Positions 28,908 to 38,432 of a stretch of 64,000 nt of DNA are shown piece by piece. Source of the stretch: Pseudohalioglobus lutimaris (GTDB lineage: Bacteria > Pseudomonadota > Gammaproteobacteria > Pseudomonadales > Halieaceae); contig NZ_PKUS01000029.1 in assembly GCF_002866825.1 (NCBI RefSeq), forward strand, positions 34,324 to 98,323, read 5' to 3'. The first letter of the stretch is position 1. Every line of letters starts with the position of its first letter. A program made the translations under genes and the position numbers. The notes under the pieces are model-generated. The model was not told the DNA's origin, made no database searches, and saw only the letters and a list, made by a program, of their open reading frames with translations.

Positions 28908-28915
28908 GCACCTTT

Positions 28916-28945
28916 CCCCGGCACTGTAGAATTACGGTGCCGGGG
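28916..28945 (+). terminator. First rpsB-tsf intergenic hairpin
   Basis: CCCCGGCAC (28916-28924) pairs perfectly with GTGCCGGGG (28937-28945) around a 12-base loop, starting 8 bases after the rpsB stop. No T-run follows, so it is probably a stabilising or pausing structure and not a terminator alone. It lies in tandem with the hairpin at 28958-28985. Confidence 0.6.
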
Positions 28946-28957
28946 AGTTCGCATCAC

Positions 28958-28985
28958 CCCCGGCGCTTTGGCGGCCGGGGTTTTT
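28958..28985 (+). terminator. Second rpsB-tsf hairpin, partial terminator
   Basis: CCCCGGC (28958-28964) pairs with GCCGGGG (28974-28980), followed at once by TTTTT. This is a full intrinsic terminator form placed 44 bases before the tsf start. Because tsf has no other visible promoter, I infer partial termination that lowers EF-Ts output relative to S2. Confidence 0.75.
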
Positions 28986-29028
28986 ATTTCCAAGATCCGA
29001 TTTCCCTGGATTCCACAGGAGGAAAACA

Positions 29029-29886
29029 ATGTCAGCAAAACTGGTTAAAGAACTTCGTGAGCGCACCGGCCTGGGTCTGCTCGAATGTAAAAAGGCCCTG
29101 GCTGCTGCTGAAGGCGACGTCGATAAGGCGATTGAAGAACTGCGCAAGTCCAGCGGTATGAAAGCGGCAAAGAAGGCAGGGCGGACCGCCGCTGACGGCG
29201 TCGTGACCACGCGCATCGCTGAGGACGGTAGCTACGGTGTGCTGCTTGAAGTGAATTCAGAAACCGACTTCGTTGCTCGCGATGACAACTTCCTCGCCTT
29301 CGTAGACAAGGTTGCCGAGGCTGCTTTTGAGAGCAAGCAGACCGACGTGGCCGCTCTGATGGCAGGTGACCTGGAATCAACCCGTGAAGCCCTGGTACAG
29401 AAGATCGGCGAGAATATCAGCGTTCGCCGCGTTGAGCTTGTATCAGCGGGTGACGGCGTGGTTGGTGCTTATGTTCACGGTAACAACCGTATCGCTGTGC
29501 TGGTTGAGCTCAAGAACGGTGACCAGGACCTGGCCAAAGATGTTGCCATGCACGTCGCCGCGGTAAATCCCCAGGTTGTATCTCCAGCGGATATGCCCGA
29601 GGACGTAATCGCCAAGGAGAAGGAAATCTACACAGCCCAGGCCCAGGAATCCGGCAAGCCGGCAGAAATCATCGAAAAGATGATCGGTGGCCGGGTGAAG
29701 AAATTCCTTGCCGAAAACTCCCTGGTTGAGCAGTCGTTCGTCAAGGACCCCGATGTGACGGTAGGCAAACTGGTTTCCGCTGCAGGAGCTGAAGTTGCCT
29801 CTTTCGCCCGGTATGAGGTTGGCGAAGGCATTGAAGTGGAAAAGGTCGATTTTGCTGACGAGGTTGCTGCTCAGCTGAATGGCTAG
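29029..29886 (+). CDS. tsf: Elongation factor Ts
   Basis: EF-Ts recycles EF-Tu by exchanging GDP. The 285-residue protein starts with the UBA-like domain ([20 protein letters not shown]) and has the TDFVARDD segment that touches EF-Tu. AGGAGG stands before the ATG. In most gammaproteobacteria pyrH and frr follow; here a strong terminator and an unrelated gene come next. Confidence 0.98.
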   Translation: MSAKLVKELRERTGLGLLECKKALAAAEGDVDKAIEELRKSSGMKAAKKAGRTAADGVVTTRIAEDGSYGVLLEVNSETDFVARDDNFLAFVDKVAEAAFESKQTDVAALMAGDLESTREALVQKIGENISVRRVELVSAGDGVVGAYVHGNNRIAVLVELKNGDQDLAKDVAMHVAAVNPQVVSPADMPEDVIAKEKEIYTAQAQESGKPAEIIEKMIGGRVKKFLAENSLVEQSFVKDPDVTVGKLVSAAGAEVASFARYEVGEGIEVEKVDFADEVAAQLNG

Positions 29887-29911
29887 GCAACACTATCGCA
29901 GCGCTATCGTG

Positions 29912-29934
29912 AAACGGGGCTTCGGCCCCGTTTT
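29912..29934 (+). terminator. Intrinsic terminator after tsf
   Basis: AAACGGGGC-TTCG-GCCCCGTTTT forms a nine-base stem with a UUCG tetraloop, ending in TTTT. It begins 25 bases after the tsf stop and closes the rpsB-tsf operon. Confidence 0.9.
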
Positions 29935-29994
29935 GCGTTGTCCCGGGCGGTTATACATCCTGCGCAGGAGGCTTGTGTAATCCCCGGGAATTTC

Positions 29995-30022
29995 TTGGGA
30001 TGGCAAGCGTCCCATGTATAAT
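29995..30022 (+). promoter_or_regulatory. Promoter for the coiled-coil protein gene
   Basis: TTGGGA (29995-30000) and a perfect TATAAT (30017-30022) are separated by 16 bases. Transcription from here would start near 30029 and give a short leader to the ATG at 30057. With the terminator just upstream, this makes the next gene a separate unit from rpsB-tsf. Confidence 0.6.
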
Positions 30023-30056
30023 CGCGTATACAACCCGTGCAATAGTAGTAGCTCTG

Positions 30057-30851
30057 ATGTCCAAAGACGATATAGACCATATCCCCTCAATCGTTCCCTC
30101 CCGTGACCGGGAATTTACTCCCGGGGGGGGCACTGGCGGCGGCAACAAGGCCGGAGCGGCCAGGGGAAAAACACCTCGCGGTAAGGCTCCCACGGGAGCG
30201 GCACGTCCTCCCCAGGCGGCAAAGGCCGGGGCGGGGGTCCTTGCCCGTCTCTTTATTGTCGTTGCCCTGGTTACCGCTGCCGTGGCTTGTGCCTGGGCCT
30301 GGCAGTTACAGACCCAGCTGCAGCAGGCCAATGTTGTATTGGATGACTACGCTGCCCGCATCGGTGACCTCGAGGCGCGGCTTTCCGATACCGATGAGGG
30401 CATGAGCCAGAATGCGGCGGTGCAGGCGGCCAAGATAAAGGAGCTGGACACTGAGGTGCGAAAGCTCTGGGATAATGTCTGGAAACAGACCAAAGCCCGT
30501 TTGGGCACCCTGGAGGCCTCCAGCAAGTCTCACAATGGCAAGATTGCCGCCAATGAAAAATCCCTTAAGTCGCTGCAGGCCAAGGCGGACAGCGCGGCGT
30601 CGGACCTGGCCAAGTTGAAGAGTGTATCCGGCGATCTGTCCCGCCTGATGAACAGCGCCAGGAGTAACCAGGCGGAAGTGGAGCGTGTCGCGGACACGCT
30701 TAATCGCATTAATCTTGATATGGCCAAGCTGAACCGGCAGGTAGAGAGTAACGCAGAGGCCGTGCGCGCCACAGATGCCTTCCGTCGTCAGGTTAATGGC
30801 AGCATCAACAGTCTCGAAGGTGCCGTTCGCGCGCTGCAGGCCGCACCCTGA
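30057..30851 (+). CDS. Single-pass membrane protein with periplasmic coiled coil, unknown function
   Basis: I do not recognise a named family. The 264 residues divide into a cytoplasmic part (1-60) that is Gly, Ala, Pro and Lys rich and probably disordered, one membrane helix (about 61-83, LFIVVALVTAAVACAWAW), and a long, highly charged region (85-264) dominated by heptad-like Leu, Ala, Lys and Glu. It contains few aromatic residues. This suggests an elongated periplasmic coiled coil anchored in the inner membrane. I chose the ATG at 30057, which follows the promoter at 29995-30022; an upstream start at 29973 lies before that promoter. It precedes fumarase by 175 bp and occupies the place where pyrH-frr would be expected. 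Confidence 0.75.
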   Translation: MSKDDIDHIPSIVPSRDREFTPGGGTGGGNKAGAARGKTPRGKAPTGAARPPQAAKAGAGVLARLFIVVALVTAAVACAWAWQLQTQLQQANVVLDDYAARIGDLEARLSDTDEGMSQNAAVQAAKIKELDTEVRKLWDNVWKQTKARLGTLEASSKSHNGKIAANEKSLKSLQAKADSAASDLAKLKSVSGDLSRLMNSARSNQAEVERVADTLNRINLDMAKLNRQVESNAEAVRATDAFRRQVNGSINSLEGAVRALQAAP

Positions 30852-31026
30852 TCAATTTTTGATGGCCGCTGCCTCCATTTTTTTCCGGCTAACTGGCCGG
30901 TGGCTGGCAGCAGCCCGTTCCGAGGCGGCTAAAGCACCTTGCATGCGCAACCGGGGCTTTCTCACCCCGCCTGCCGGTGTACAATACTCGCCGCATTAAC
31001 TCCCGCCAAAATCAAGGAAGCCCGTC

Positions 31027-32550
31027 ATGACCGTGATTCGTCAGGATGATTTCATCGACAGTGTCGCCGATGCCCTGCAGTTCATCTCCTACTACCACCC
31101 CAAAGACTTCGTCGATGCTGTTCATGAAGCCTGGCAAAAAGAGCAGAACCCTGCCGCCAGGGACGCCATGGCGCAAATTCTGATCAACTCGCGCATGTGC
31201 GCCGAAGGCCATCGCCCCATATGCCAGGATACAGGCATTGTGACCGTTTTCCTGAAGATTGGCATGGACGTGCAGTGGCAAGCTGACATGTCCGTTGCAG
31301 ACATGGTCAATGAGGGTGTGCGCAGGGCCTATACCCATCCCGACAACGTGCTGCGCGCTTCCATTCTCGAAGATCCGGCGGGCGCTCGCAGGAACACCAG
31401 GGACAATACGCCTGCGGTGATTCATATGGAGGTGATAGAGGGTGACACCGTGGATGTGCAGGTGGCGGCGAAAGGCGGAGGCTCCGAGAACAAGTCGAAA
31501 ATGGCCATGCTTAACCCCTCTGACAGCATTGTCGACTGGGTGGTCAAGACGGTGCCGACCATGGGTGCGGGCTGGTGCCCGCCGGGAATGCTGGGAATCG
31601 GCATAGGCGGGACTGCTGAAAAAGCGGCGGTCATGGCCAAGGAATCTCTCATGGAGCCTATCGACATTCACGAGCTGCGCGAGCGCGGCCCCGCTAATCG
31701 TGCCGAAGAACTGCGCCTGGAGTTGATGGAGGCAGTTAACAAGCTGGGTATCGGTGCCCAGGGCCTGGGCGGTCTCACTACCGTAATGGATGTGAAGATC
31801 ATGGAATACCCCACTCATGCTGCTTCATTGCCGGTTTGTATGATTCCAAATTGTGCTGCGACCCGTCATGCGCATTTTGTGCTGGATGGCTCCGGACCTG
31901 CTTTACAAACGCCCCCCAGCCTGGACGACTGGCCCGATATCACCTGGGAGGTTGGTGAAGGCGTGCGCCGGGTCAATCTCGACACGGTGACGCCCGAAGA
32001 AGCGGCCCAGTGGCAGCCCGGCGACACATTGCTGCTTTCGGGCAAGATGCTGACCGGTCGCGATGCCGCCCACAAGAAGATGAAAGAGCTGATCGAGTCC
32101 GGGGAAGGGCTGCCGGACGGGGTGGACCTGAAAGGGCGTTTTATTTATTACGTGGGCCCGGTCGATCCGGTGCGCGACGAAGTCGTGGGCCCCGCTGGCC
32201 CAACCACTGCTACCCGCATGGACAAGTTTACGGATTTCATTCTCGAAGAAACCGGACTGTTGGGAATGATCGGCAAGGCCGAGCGCGGGCCGGTCGGCGT
32301 GGAGGCGATCAAGAAACACAAGGCGGTGTACCTGATGGCCGTGGGCGGTGCGGCCTACCTGGTGTCCAAGGCTATCACCTCGGCCAGAGTCGTTGCGTTC
32401 CCGGAAATGGGCATGGAAGCGATCTACGAGTTCGAGGTCAAGGATATGCCGGTCAGCGTTGCTGTTGATGCGCAAGGCACCTCGGTTCACGAGGTGGGGC
32501 CGAAGATCTGGAAGGCAAAGATCGAAGAGCAAGCCATTGAAGTGAGCTGA
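31027..32550 (+). CDS. Fumarate hydratase, class I (iron-sulfur)
   Basis: This 507-residue enzyme interconverts fumarate and malate in the TCA cycle. It is a class I fumarase with an oxygen-sensitive 4Fe-4S cluster; the candidate ligands are C66 in ICQDTG, the cysteine of GAGWCPPG, and the one in IPNCAATRH. The length suits the single-chain FumA-like type and not the two-subunit form. AAGGAAG stands before the ATG. sbcB starts 4 bp after its stop, so the two probably share a transcript. Confidence 0.92.
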   Translation: MTVIRQDDFIDSVADALQFISYYHPKDFVDAVHEAWQKEQNPAARDAMAQILINSRMCAEGHRPICQDTGIVTVFLKIGMDVQWQADMSVADMVNEGVRRAYTHPDNVLRASILEDPAGARRNTRDNTPAVIHMEVIEGDTVDVQVAAKGGGSENKSKMAMLNPSDSIVDWVVKTVPTMGAGWCPPGMLGIGIGGTAEKAAVMAKESLMEPIDIHELRERGPANRAEELRLELMEAVNKLGIGAQGLGGLTTVMDVKIMEYPTHAASLPVCMIPNCAATRHAHFVLDGSGPALQTPPSLDDWPDITWEVGEGVRRVNLDTVTPEEAAQWQPGDTLLLSGKMLTGRDAAHKKMKELIESGEGLPDGVDLKGRFIYYVGPVDPVRDEVVGPAGPTTATRMDKFTDFILEETGLLGMIGKAERGPVGVEAIKKHKAVYLMAVGGAAYLVSKAITSARVVAFPEMGMEAIYEFEVKDMPVSVAVDAQGTSVHEVGPKIWKAKIEEQAIEVS

Positions 32551-32554
32551 CACT

Positions 32555-34003
32555 GTGCCTGACACTTTTTACTGGCACGACTACGAAACCTTTGGCGCAG
32601 TTCCCTCGCGTGACCGCCCGGTGCAATTTGCCGGGCTGCGAACTGACGAGGACCTTAATCCCATAGGAGAGCCGCTGGTTATTTTCTGCCGGCCCGCCAA
32701 TGACTTTCTCCCCCATCCCCAGGCCTGCCTGATCACCGGGATCAGCCCGCAGCAGGCGCTGTCAGAGGGAATACCGGAGGCTGAGTTCATATCTCGAATC
32801 CATGCTGAGTTGGCGCAACCCGGCACCTGCGGCGTGGGGTATAACTCGCTGCGCTTCGACGACGAGGTAACTCGCTACACCCTGTACCGGAACTTTTACG
32901 ATCCTTACGCACGTGAGTGGCAAAACGGCAACTCACGCTGGGACATTATTGACATGGTGCGGGCCTGCCACGCGCTGCGCCCCGAGGGCATCGTCTGGCC
33001 CAATCGCGAGGATGGGCTACCCAGCTTTCGGCTTGAGCAGCTCACCGCCGCCAATGGTATAGCCCATGAGGCCGCCCACGATGCCCTGTCGGATGTGCAT
33101 GCCACGATTGCCATGGCGCGGTTGATTAGGGAAAAGCAACCGCGGCTTTACGACTACGTGCTGCGCAACAGGGACAAAGGCTCGGTATCGGCGATGCTGG
33201 ATATGGAAGCAATGAAGCCAGTGTTGCATGTGTCAGGTATGTTTGGCGCGCAACGCAACAATATCGCCTTGATTGTTCCCCTGGCAATGCATCCGGGCAA
33301 CAAGAACGAGGTAATCTGCTATGACCTGATGGCAGACCCTGCTGCGTTGATCGAGGCATCCCCCGAGCTACTGCGTGAGCATCTATACACGCGAACGGAG
33401 GACCTGCCCGAAGGCGTGGAGAGACCCGGCCTGAAGACCTTGCACATTAATCGCTGTCCGGTTCTGGTCACTGCAAAAATGGCTAACCCCGAAACGGCCG
33501 CTCGCCTTGGTATTTCGGGCGACCAGTGCCGCACTCACCTGGCTGCATTGCGCAAATTTCGTGCCGCGGATCCACAGTCTTTCGTCAAGAAAATGCAGGC
33601 TGTCTACGCTGGGCATCAGTACCCAGAAATTACCGACCCGGACCGCATGCTCTACAGCGGAGGCTTCTTTTCCGATAGGGACAAGCGGTTGATGGATCAG
33701 GTTCGTGACAGTGCGCCGCAAGACCTGGCCTCGACCAGCTTTCCCTTCGAGGATGATCGCCTGCCGGAAATGCTGTTTCGTTATCGGGCGCGTAACTACC
33801 CTCAAAGCCTTTCCACAGAGGAGCAGGCGCAGTGGGAGGAGTACCGTTTCCAGCGTCTTACCGAAGCGGATGCGGGCGCAAGTATCTGCATGGAAGAGTA
33901 TCAGCAAACGATCGAGACCCTTATGGCGTCCGGGGAGTTGTCGCCGCCGCAGCGTCAGTTAATGGAACAGCTTCTGGAGTACAGCGACAGTCTGCTTGCG
34001 TGA
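32555..34003 (+). CDS. sbcB: Exodeoxyribonuclease I
   Basis: Exonuclease I degrades single-stranded DNA 3' to 5' and acts in mismatch repair and recombination. The 482-residue protein has the DEDD-type exonuclease motifs: WHDYETFG at the start, GYNSLRFDDE near residue 92, and HDALSDVHATIAMA near 170. The C-terminal two-thirds contain the SH3-like and helical clamp domains. The start is a GTG at 32555, 4 bp after the fumarase stop. Confidence 0.95.
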   Translation: MPDTFYWHDYETFGAVPSRDRPVQFAGLRTDEDLNPIGEPLVIFCRPANDFLPHPQACLITGISPQQALSEGIPEAEFISRIHAELAQPGTCGVGYNSLRFDDEVTRYTLYRNFYDPYAREWQNGNSRWDIIDMVRACHALRPEGIVWPNREDGLPSFRLEQLTAANGIAHEAAHDALSDVHATIAMARLIREKQPRLYDYVLRNRDKGSVSAMLDMEAMKPVLHVSGMFGAQRNNIALIVPLAMHPGNKNEVICYDLMADPAALIEASPELLREHLYTRTEDLPEGVERPGLKTLHINRCPVLVTAKMANPETAARLGISGDQCRTHLAALRKFRAADPQSFVKKMQAVYAGHQYPEITDPDRMLYSGGFFSDRDKRLMDQVRDSAPQDLASTSFPFEDDRLPEMLFRYRARNYPQSLSTEEQAQWEEYRFQRLTEADAGASICMEEYQQTIETLMASGELSPPQRQLMEQLLEYSDSLLA

Positions 34004-34080
34004 TAGTGGACTGCGGGAAAAGGACTGTTGTCTGGTTCCGGCCCGGTATTAAGCACATGGCTCGCTGCTGCTCACGGTCG

Positions 34081-34086
34081 TATAAT
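34081..34086 (+). promoter_or_regulatory. -10 element before pyrB
   Basis: A perfect TATAAT lies 41 bases before the pyrB ATG. The -35 position (TGGCTC) is a weak match. It makes pyrB-nudF likely to have its own start of transcription. Confidence 0.4.
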
Positions 34087-34126
34087 CGCCCCGGAAGATC
34101 CCGAACAGACCAGGAGCGCAACACCC

Positions 34127-35140
34127 ATGCAATTTGCCGGCAGTCATATCCTGTCTATCGCACAGTTTGAACGGACCGACGTGGAGCGCGTCTTCGCCGT
34201 TGCTGATCGCATGGGGCCCTATGCGCAACGCAAACGTCTCACCAAGGTTCTTGACGGAGCCATTCTCGGCAACATGTTTTTCGAGCCCAGCACTCGCACC
34301 CGGGTCAGCTTCGGCAGCGCATTCAACCTCCTGGGTGGCGAAGTTCGTGAAACTACAGGCTTCGAATCCACTGCTATTGCCAAGGGCGAATCGCTTTACG
34401 ATACCGCGCGCGTATTGAGCGGTTACTCCGATGTTATTGTGATGCGTCATCCGGCGGAGGGGTCGGTTGGCGAATTTGCTGCCGCCAGCCGGGTGCCAGT
34501 GCTCAACGGCGGTGATGGCAGCAATGAACACCCCAGCCAGGCGCTGCTGGATCTCTACACCATCAAGAGCGAAGTGGCCGCTCACGGTGGGCATCTGGAT
34601 AAGTTGCGCATCGCCATGGTAGGTGACCTGCGTTACGGTCGGACCGTGCACTCGCTGTGTAAACTCCTGAGCCTGTTCGACGCGGTGGAAGTGCACCTGG
34701 TCAGTCCTCTGGAATTGCGCATGCCCGAAGATATTGTTGAGCAGATGCGCACAGCCGGACTGTCAGTGTGGGAGTCAGATCGTCTGGAGGAAAGTATCGC
34801 CCAGGTCGATATAGTCTATTCCACGAGGATACAGGAGGAGCGTTTCAGCTCACAGGAAGAAGCAGACTTGTACCGCGGTCGCTTCCGCCTGAACCAGAGC
34901 GTATACACCGCGCACTGCCAACCTAACACCGTGATTATGCACCCATTGCCCAGGGACTCCCGCGACCATGCGCGGGAGTTGGATGACGACCTGAACGATA
35001 ACCCCAATCTAGCCATTTTTCGGCAGACAGACAATGGCATTCTGGTGCGTATGGCATTGTTTGCCCTGGTACTGGATGTGGCTGATCAGGTCGATTCGCA
35101 TTCTCGCGAGGTCAACTGGTATACCGCAGGTCGTTTCTGA
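34127..35140 (+). CDS. pyrB: Aspartate carbamoyltransferase, catalytic chain
   Basis: PyrB joins carbamoyl phosphate and aspartate in pyrimidine synthesis. The 337-residue protein has the carbamoyl-phosphate motif PSTRTRVSF at residues 54-62, HPSQALLDLYT in the middle, and the aspartate-loop HPLPR. It is longer than the about 310-residue E. coli chain. The open frame extends upstream to 34028, but the ATG at 34127 follows CAGGAG at a workable distance. No regulatory chain (pyrI) is next to it. It overlaps nudF by one base. Confidence 0.92.
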   Translation: MQFAGSHILSIAQFERTDVERVFAVADRMGPYAQRKRLTKVLDGAILGNMFFEPSTRTRVSFGSAFNLLGGEVRETTGFESTAIAKGESLYDTARVLSGYSDVIVMRHPAEGSVGEFAAASRVPVLNGGDGSNEHPSQALLDLYTIKSEVAAHGGHLDKLRIAMVGDLRYGRTVHSLCKLLSLFDAVEVHLVSPLELRMPEDIVEQMRTAGLSVWESDRLEESIAQVDIVYSTRIQEERFSSQEEADLYRGRFRLNQSVYTAHCQPNTVIMHPLPRDSRDHARELDDDLNDNPNLAIFRQTDNGILVRMALFALVLDVADQVDSHSREVNWYTAGRF

Positions 35141-35757
35141 TGCCTCTGAACCTCACTTTTGGTGCTGAAGATGTGCGTGTGCTCGAGGACGAGACTGTCT
35201 TCCAGGGCTACTTTAGTGTGCGCAGGGTAACGCTGCAGTATCGAGCTTTCGACGGCGGTTGGGTGGCACCCCAGGTGCGCGAGATTTTTGAGCGTGGCGA
35301 CGCCGTGGGTGTGTTGCCATATGAGCCGGAATCCGACTCGCTGGTGTTGATTGAGCAGTTTCGCCCGGGCGCGATGCGCGATGACTGCGATCCGTGGATG
35401 CTGGAGTTAATCGCCGGCATTGTTGAAGCGGACGAGACACATGAACAGGTCATTCACCGTGAGGTCGGCGAGGAGGCCGGTTGTGAGGTTGCTGATCTAC
35501 TGCCCATTGCCACGGTATTGCCCAGTGCCGGAGCCTGCACCGAGAAGGTCTCGCTTTTCTGTGGTCGGGTCTCGGGCGCTGTTGCCGGTGGTGTTCATGG
35601 TCTGGCTGAAGAGGGCGAGAATATTCTGGTTCACCTGGTGCCTGTCAAAGACGCTTTTGATCTGCTCGCTCAGGATCGCATTCCCAATGGCCATACGCTG
35701 ATCTCCCTGCTCTGGCTGCAAAACAATATCGAATCAGTGAGGTCACGCTGGAGCTGA
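35140..35757 (+). CDS. nudF: ADP-ribose diphosphatase (Nudix)
   Basis: This 205-residue Nudix hydrolase has the box G-I-V-E-A-D-E ... REVGEEAG near residues 95-117, the form G-x5-E-x7-RE-x2-EE-x-G. The N-terminal domain and the EQFRPGAM segment are typical of ADP-ribose pyrophosphatase NudF/TrgB, which splits ADP-ribose into AMP and ribose 5-phosphate. Its ATG overlaps the pyrB stop (TGATG), so it should be translated with pyrB. Confidence 0.88.
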   Translation: MPLNLTFGAEDVRVLEDETVFQGYFSVRRVTLQYRAFDGGWVAPQVREIFERGDAVGVLPYEPESDSLVLIEQFRPGAMRDDCDPWMLELIAGIVEADETHEQVIHREVGEEAGCEVADLLPIATVLPSAGACTEKVSLFCGRVSGAVAGGVHGLAEEGENILVHLVPVKDAFDLLAQDRIPNGHTLISLLWLQNNIESVRSRWS

Positions 35758-35775
35758 GGCTCCAGTGAGCCCCTC

Positions 35776-37368
35776 ATGACAGAGACTCCCGAAGCTCCCG
35801 AAAAAGCCAGACCCGGCCTGTTACGTTCCAGCGCCCTGGTCGGCAGTATGACCATGATTTCGCGTGTACTGGGCCTGCTGCGTGACATTGTGATCGCCGC
35901 ATTTGTGGGCGCCAGTGCCAATGCAGACGCCTTCTTTGTCGCCTTTAAGATACCTAATTTTTTGCGCCGCCTGTTTGCCGAGGGTGCTTTTTCCCAGGCG
36001 TTCGTGCCGGTGCTGGCCGATTACAAGGAAGAGAACGCACTGGCGGCGGTGAAAGGACTGGTTGACCGGGTCGCTGGCGTGCTTGGGGGGACCCTGTTGT
36101 TGCTTACTGTGGTCACCGTCATGGCCTCGCCAATTGTTGCCACTATTTTTGCCCCCGGGTTCATCAGCCAGCCTGAGAAGTTCCAGATCACTGCTGACAT
36201 GATTCGCATTACCTTTCCCTACCTTCTGCTCATCTCCATGACGGGCCTCTGCGGGGCCATACTCAACAGCTATGGACGCTTCGCCGTGCCGGCGTTCACG
36301 CCCGTATTCCTGAATTTGTCACTTATCTTCGCTGCCACTGTTGCATCGCCCTGGTTTGCGGAGCCGGTTTTTGCCCTGGCCTGGGGCGTCTTTTTTGCAG
36401 GGATCATCCAGCTTCTTTTCCAATTGCCATCGCTTTACCGTCTGGACCTGGTGCCCAGACCGGTCTTTGACGTGCATCACGAGGGCGTGAGGCGTATTTT
36501 GAAGCTTATGGTGCCAGCGCTTTTCGGTGTGTCGGTCAGCCAGATCAACCTGCTGCTGGATACAGTGCTGGCCTCTTTCCTGCCAACCGGCAGCGTATCA
36601 TGGCTGTACTATTCTGATCGCCTGGCAGAGCTGCCACTGGGCGTATTTGGTATCGCTATCGCGACGGTTATCCTGCCCAACCTCTCCGCCCATCGAGCCG
36701 CCGCCAGGGAGGAACAGTTTGCCTTCACCCTGGACTGGGCTATGCGCTCAGTGCTGCTGATTGGCGTACCTGCGGCGCTGGCACTGGTGTTGCTGGCCAA
36801 GCCCATCCTTATAACGCTGTTCCAATACGGTGCGCTGACGCCCCGGGACGTGGAGATGGCCTCGTTGAGCTTGCGCGCCTACAGCCTGGGGCTGGTGGCC
36901 TTTATGCTGATCAAGGTGCTGGCGCCTGGCTACTATGCCCGCCAGGATACGGCTACGCCCGTGAAGATAGGCATCATCGCCATGGCGGCCAACATGGTGA
37001 TGAATCTCGCCTTCGTGCTGCCGCTACTGTGGTACTTCAATGTAGGACACCTGGGTCTGGCGCTGGCAACCAGCGCGTCGGCCTGGCTCAACGCGGGCCT
37101 GTTGTTACGTGGGTTGATCAGGCAGGGTGTGTATAGCTGGCAGCCTGGCTGGGGGGGATACTCACTGCGGTTGTTGGTGAGCACGGCGGCGATGTCTGTC
37201 CCGGTACTGTTACTGTCCAAAGATCAGGCGCTTTGGCTGGAATGGGGCTGGCAGCGCAGGGCGCTGGAAATCGCGCTGGTCTGTGGGGCAGGGGCACTGG
37301 CCTACCTTTTATCGCACCTTGCCATGGGTACCCGCTTGCGCCACTTGCGGGCGCCGGGAGCGGTCTAG
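35776..37368 (+). CDS. murJ: Lipid II flippase MurJ
   Basis: MurJ moves lipid II across the inner membrane for peptidoglycan synthesis. The 530-residue protein has about 14 membrane helices of the MviN/MOP fold. The opening SALVGSMTMISRVLGLLRDIVIA and RRLFAEGAFSQAFVPVL segments are characteristic. It follows nudF by 18 bp and precedes ribF by 113 bp. In many gammaproteobacteria rpsT sits before murJ; here nudF does. Confidence 0.96.
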   Translation: MTETPEAPEKARPGLLRSSALVGSMTMISRVLGLLRDIVIAAFVGASANADAFFVAFKIPNFLRRLFAEGAFSQAFVPVLADYKEENALAAVKGLVDRVAGVLGGTLLLLTVVTVMASPIVATIFAPGFISQPEKFQITADMIRITFPYLLLISMTGLCGAILNSYGRFAVPAFTPVFLNLSLIFAATVASPWFAEPVFALAWGVFFAGIIQLLFQLPSLYRLDLVPRPVFDVHHEGVRRILKLMVPALFGVSVSQINLLLDTVLASFLPTGSVSWLYYSDRLAELPLGVFGIAIATVILPNLSAHRAAAREEQFAFTLDWAMRSVLLIGVPAALALVLLAKPILITLFQYGALTPRDVEMASLSLRAYSLGLVAFMLIKVLAPGYYARQDTATPVKIGIIAMAANMVMNLAFVLPLLWYFNVGHLGLALATSASAWLNAGLLLRGLIRQGVYSWQPGWGGYSLRLLVSTAAMSVPVLLLSKDQALWLEWGWQRRALEIALVCGAGALAYLLSHLAMGTRLRHLRAPGAV

Positions 37369-37417
37369 CAGGAGCACTGCCCGTGGCTGCGACCTCCGGC
37401 AGTGGTCAAATTGTACG

Positions 37418-37446
37418 TTTCCGGTGGTCGGCGCATTCGCTATACT
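37418..37446 (+). promoter_or_regulatory. Possible promoter for ribF-ileS
   Basis: TATACT (37441-37446) resembles a -10 element and TTTCCG (37418-37423) is a weak -35 at 17 bases. It lies 36 bases before the ribF ATG. Alternatively TTGTAC at 37411 is a better -35 but too far away. Confidence 0.35.
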
Positions 37447-37481
37447 CCAGCGTTTGATTGATTCGAGCAAATCCTCATCTC

Positions 37482-38432
37482 ATGGAGCTGATTCGCGGCC
37501 TGCACAATTTGCGGCCCAGACACCGCGGTTGCGTGGCCACGATTGGTGCCTTTGACGGGGTGCATCTGGGTCATCAGGCGGTGATCAATCACCTGCGGGA
37601 AAAGGCGACCGAGCTTGATCTGCCCAGTGTGGTGATCGTGTTTGAGCCATTGCCTCGTGAGTACTTCTCACCGATACAGGCACCGGCGCGCATAATGAGC
37701 TTCCGGGAGAAGTTTGTGGCGATGCGGGACCTGGGGGTTGACCGCCTGTTACGTATTCGTTTTAACGAGGCCTTTCGGGCGCTCTCAGCAAAACAGTTTG
37801 TAGACCAGGTGTTTGTTACTGGCCTGGGCGTGAGGCATGTCGTGCTGGGCGATGACTTCCGCTTCGGCAATGATCGCCAGGGCGACCTGCGCTATATCCA
37901 GGAACACGGCGAGCATTTTGGCTACGGCGCTGGCCCTACGCCGACTCAGACCTGGCAGGGGGAGCGGGTCAGCAGCACGCGCATCCGTGAGGCGCTTGAG
38001 GCTGCCCAGTTCCAACGAGCAGAGCAGATGCTTGGCAGGCCCTACAGCATCTCCGGCAAGGTGATTTACGGTCGGCAACTGGGACAGACCATAGGCACAC
38101 CGACCGCCAACCTGCAATTGCGCCGCTTGCGCGCGCCGTTAGCAGGTGTCTATGCGGTGAGGGTGCGCGGCGCGGGACTGAAGGATGCGCAGGGCGTGGC
38201 CAACGTGGGTGTAAGACCCACTGTCGATGACAGTATCAAGGCCAATCTTGAGGTGCACCTGATCGATCGCGAAATTGAGCTTTATGGCCAGCACATTGAG
38301 GTTAGTTTTCTGCACAAGTTAAGAGAGGAAAAGAAGTTTGCCTCTATAGAAGAACTCAAAATGAACATAGCACGAGATATTGAACTCACCAGAACCTGGT
38401 TCGCGCAGAACCCGGCACAGCAGACGATATGA
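37482..38432 (+). CDS. ribF: Bifunctional riboflavin kinase/FAD synthetase
   Basis: RibF phosphorylates riboflavin to FMN and adenylates FMN to FAD. The 316-residue protein has the N-terminal FAD-synthetase domain with [12 protein letters not shown] and the C-terminal kinase domain with [15 protein letters not shown] chose the ATG at 37482; an upstream start at 37458 would add eight residues. It overlaps ileS by four bases (ATGA), as in many gammaproteobacteria. Confidence 0.96.
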   Translation: MELIRGLHNLRPRHRGCVATIGAFDGVHLGHQAVINHLREKATELDLPSVVIVFEPLPREYFSPIQAPARIMSFREKFVAMRDLGVDRLLRIRFNEAFRALSAKQFVDQVFVTGLGVRHVVLGDDFRFGNDRQGDLRYIQEHGEHFGYGAGPTPTQTWQGERVSSTRIREALEAAQFQRAEQMLGRPYSISGKVIYGRQLGQTIGTPTANLQLRRLRAPLAGVYAVRVRGAGLKDAQGVANVGVRPTVDDSIKANLEVHLIDREIELYGQHIEVSFLHKLREEKKFASIEELKMNIARDIELTRTWFAQNPAQQTI

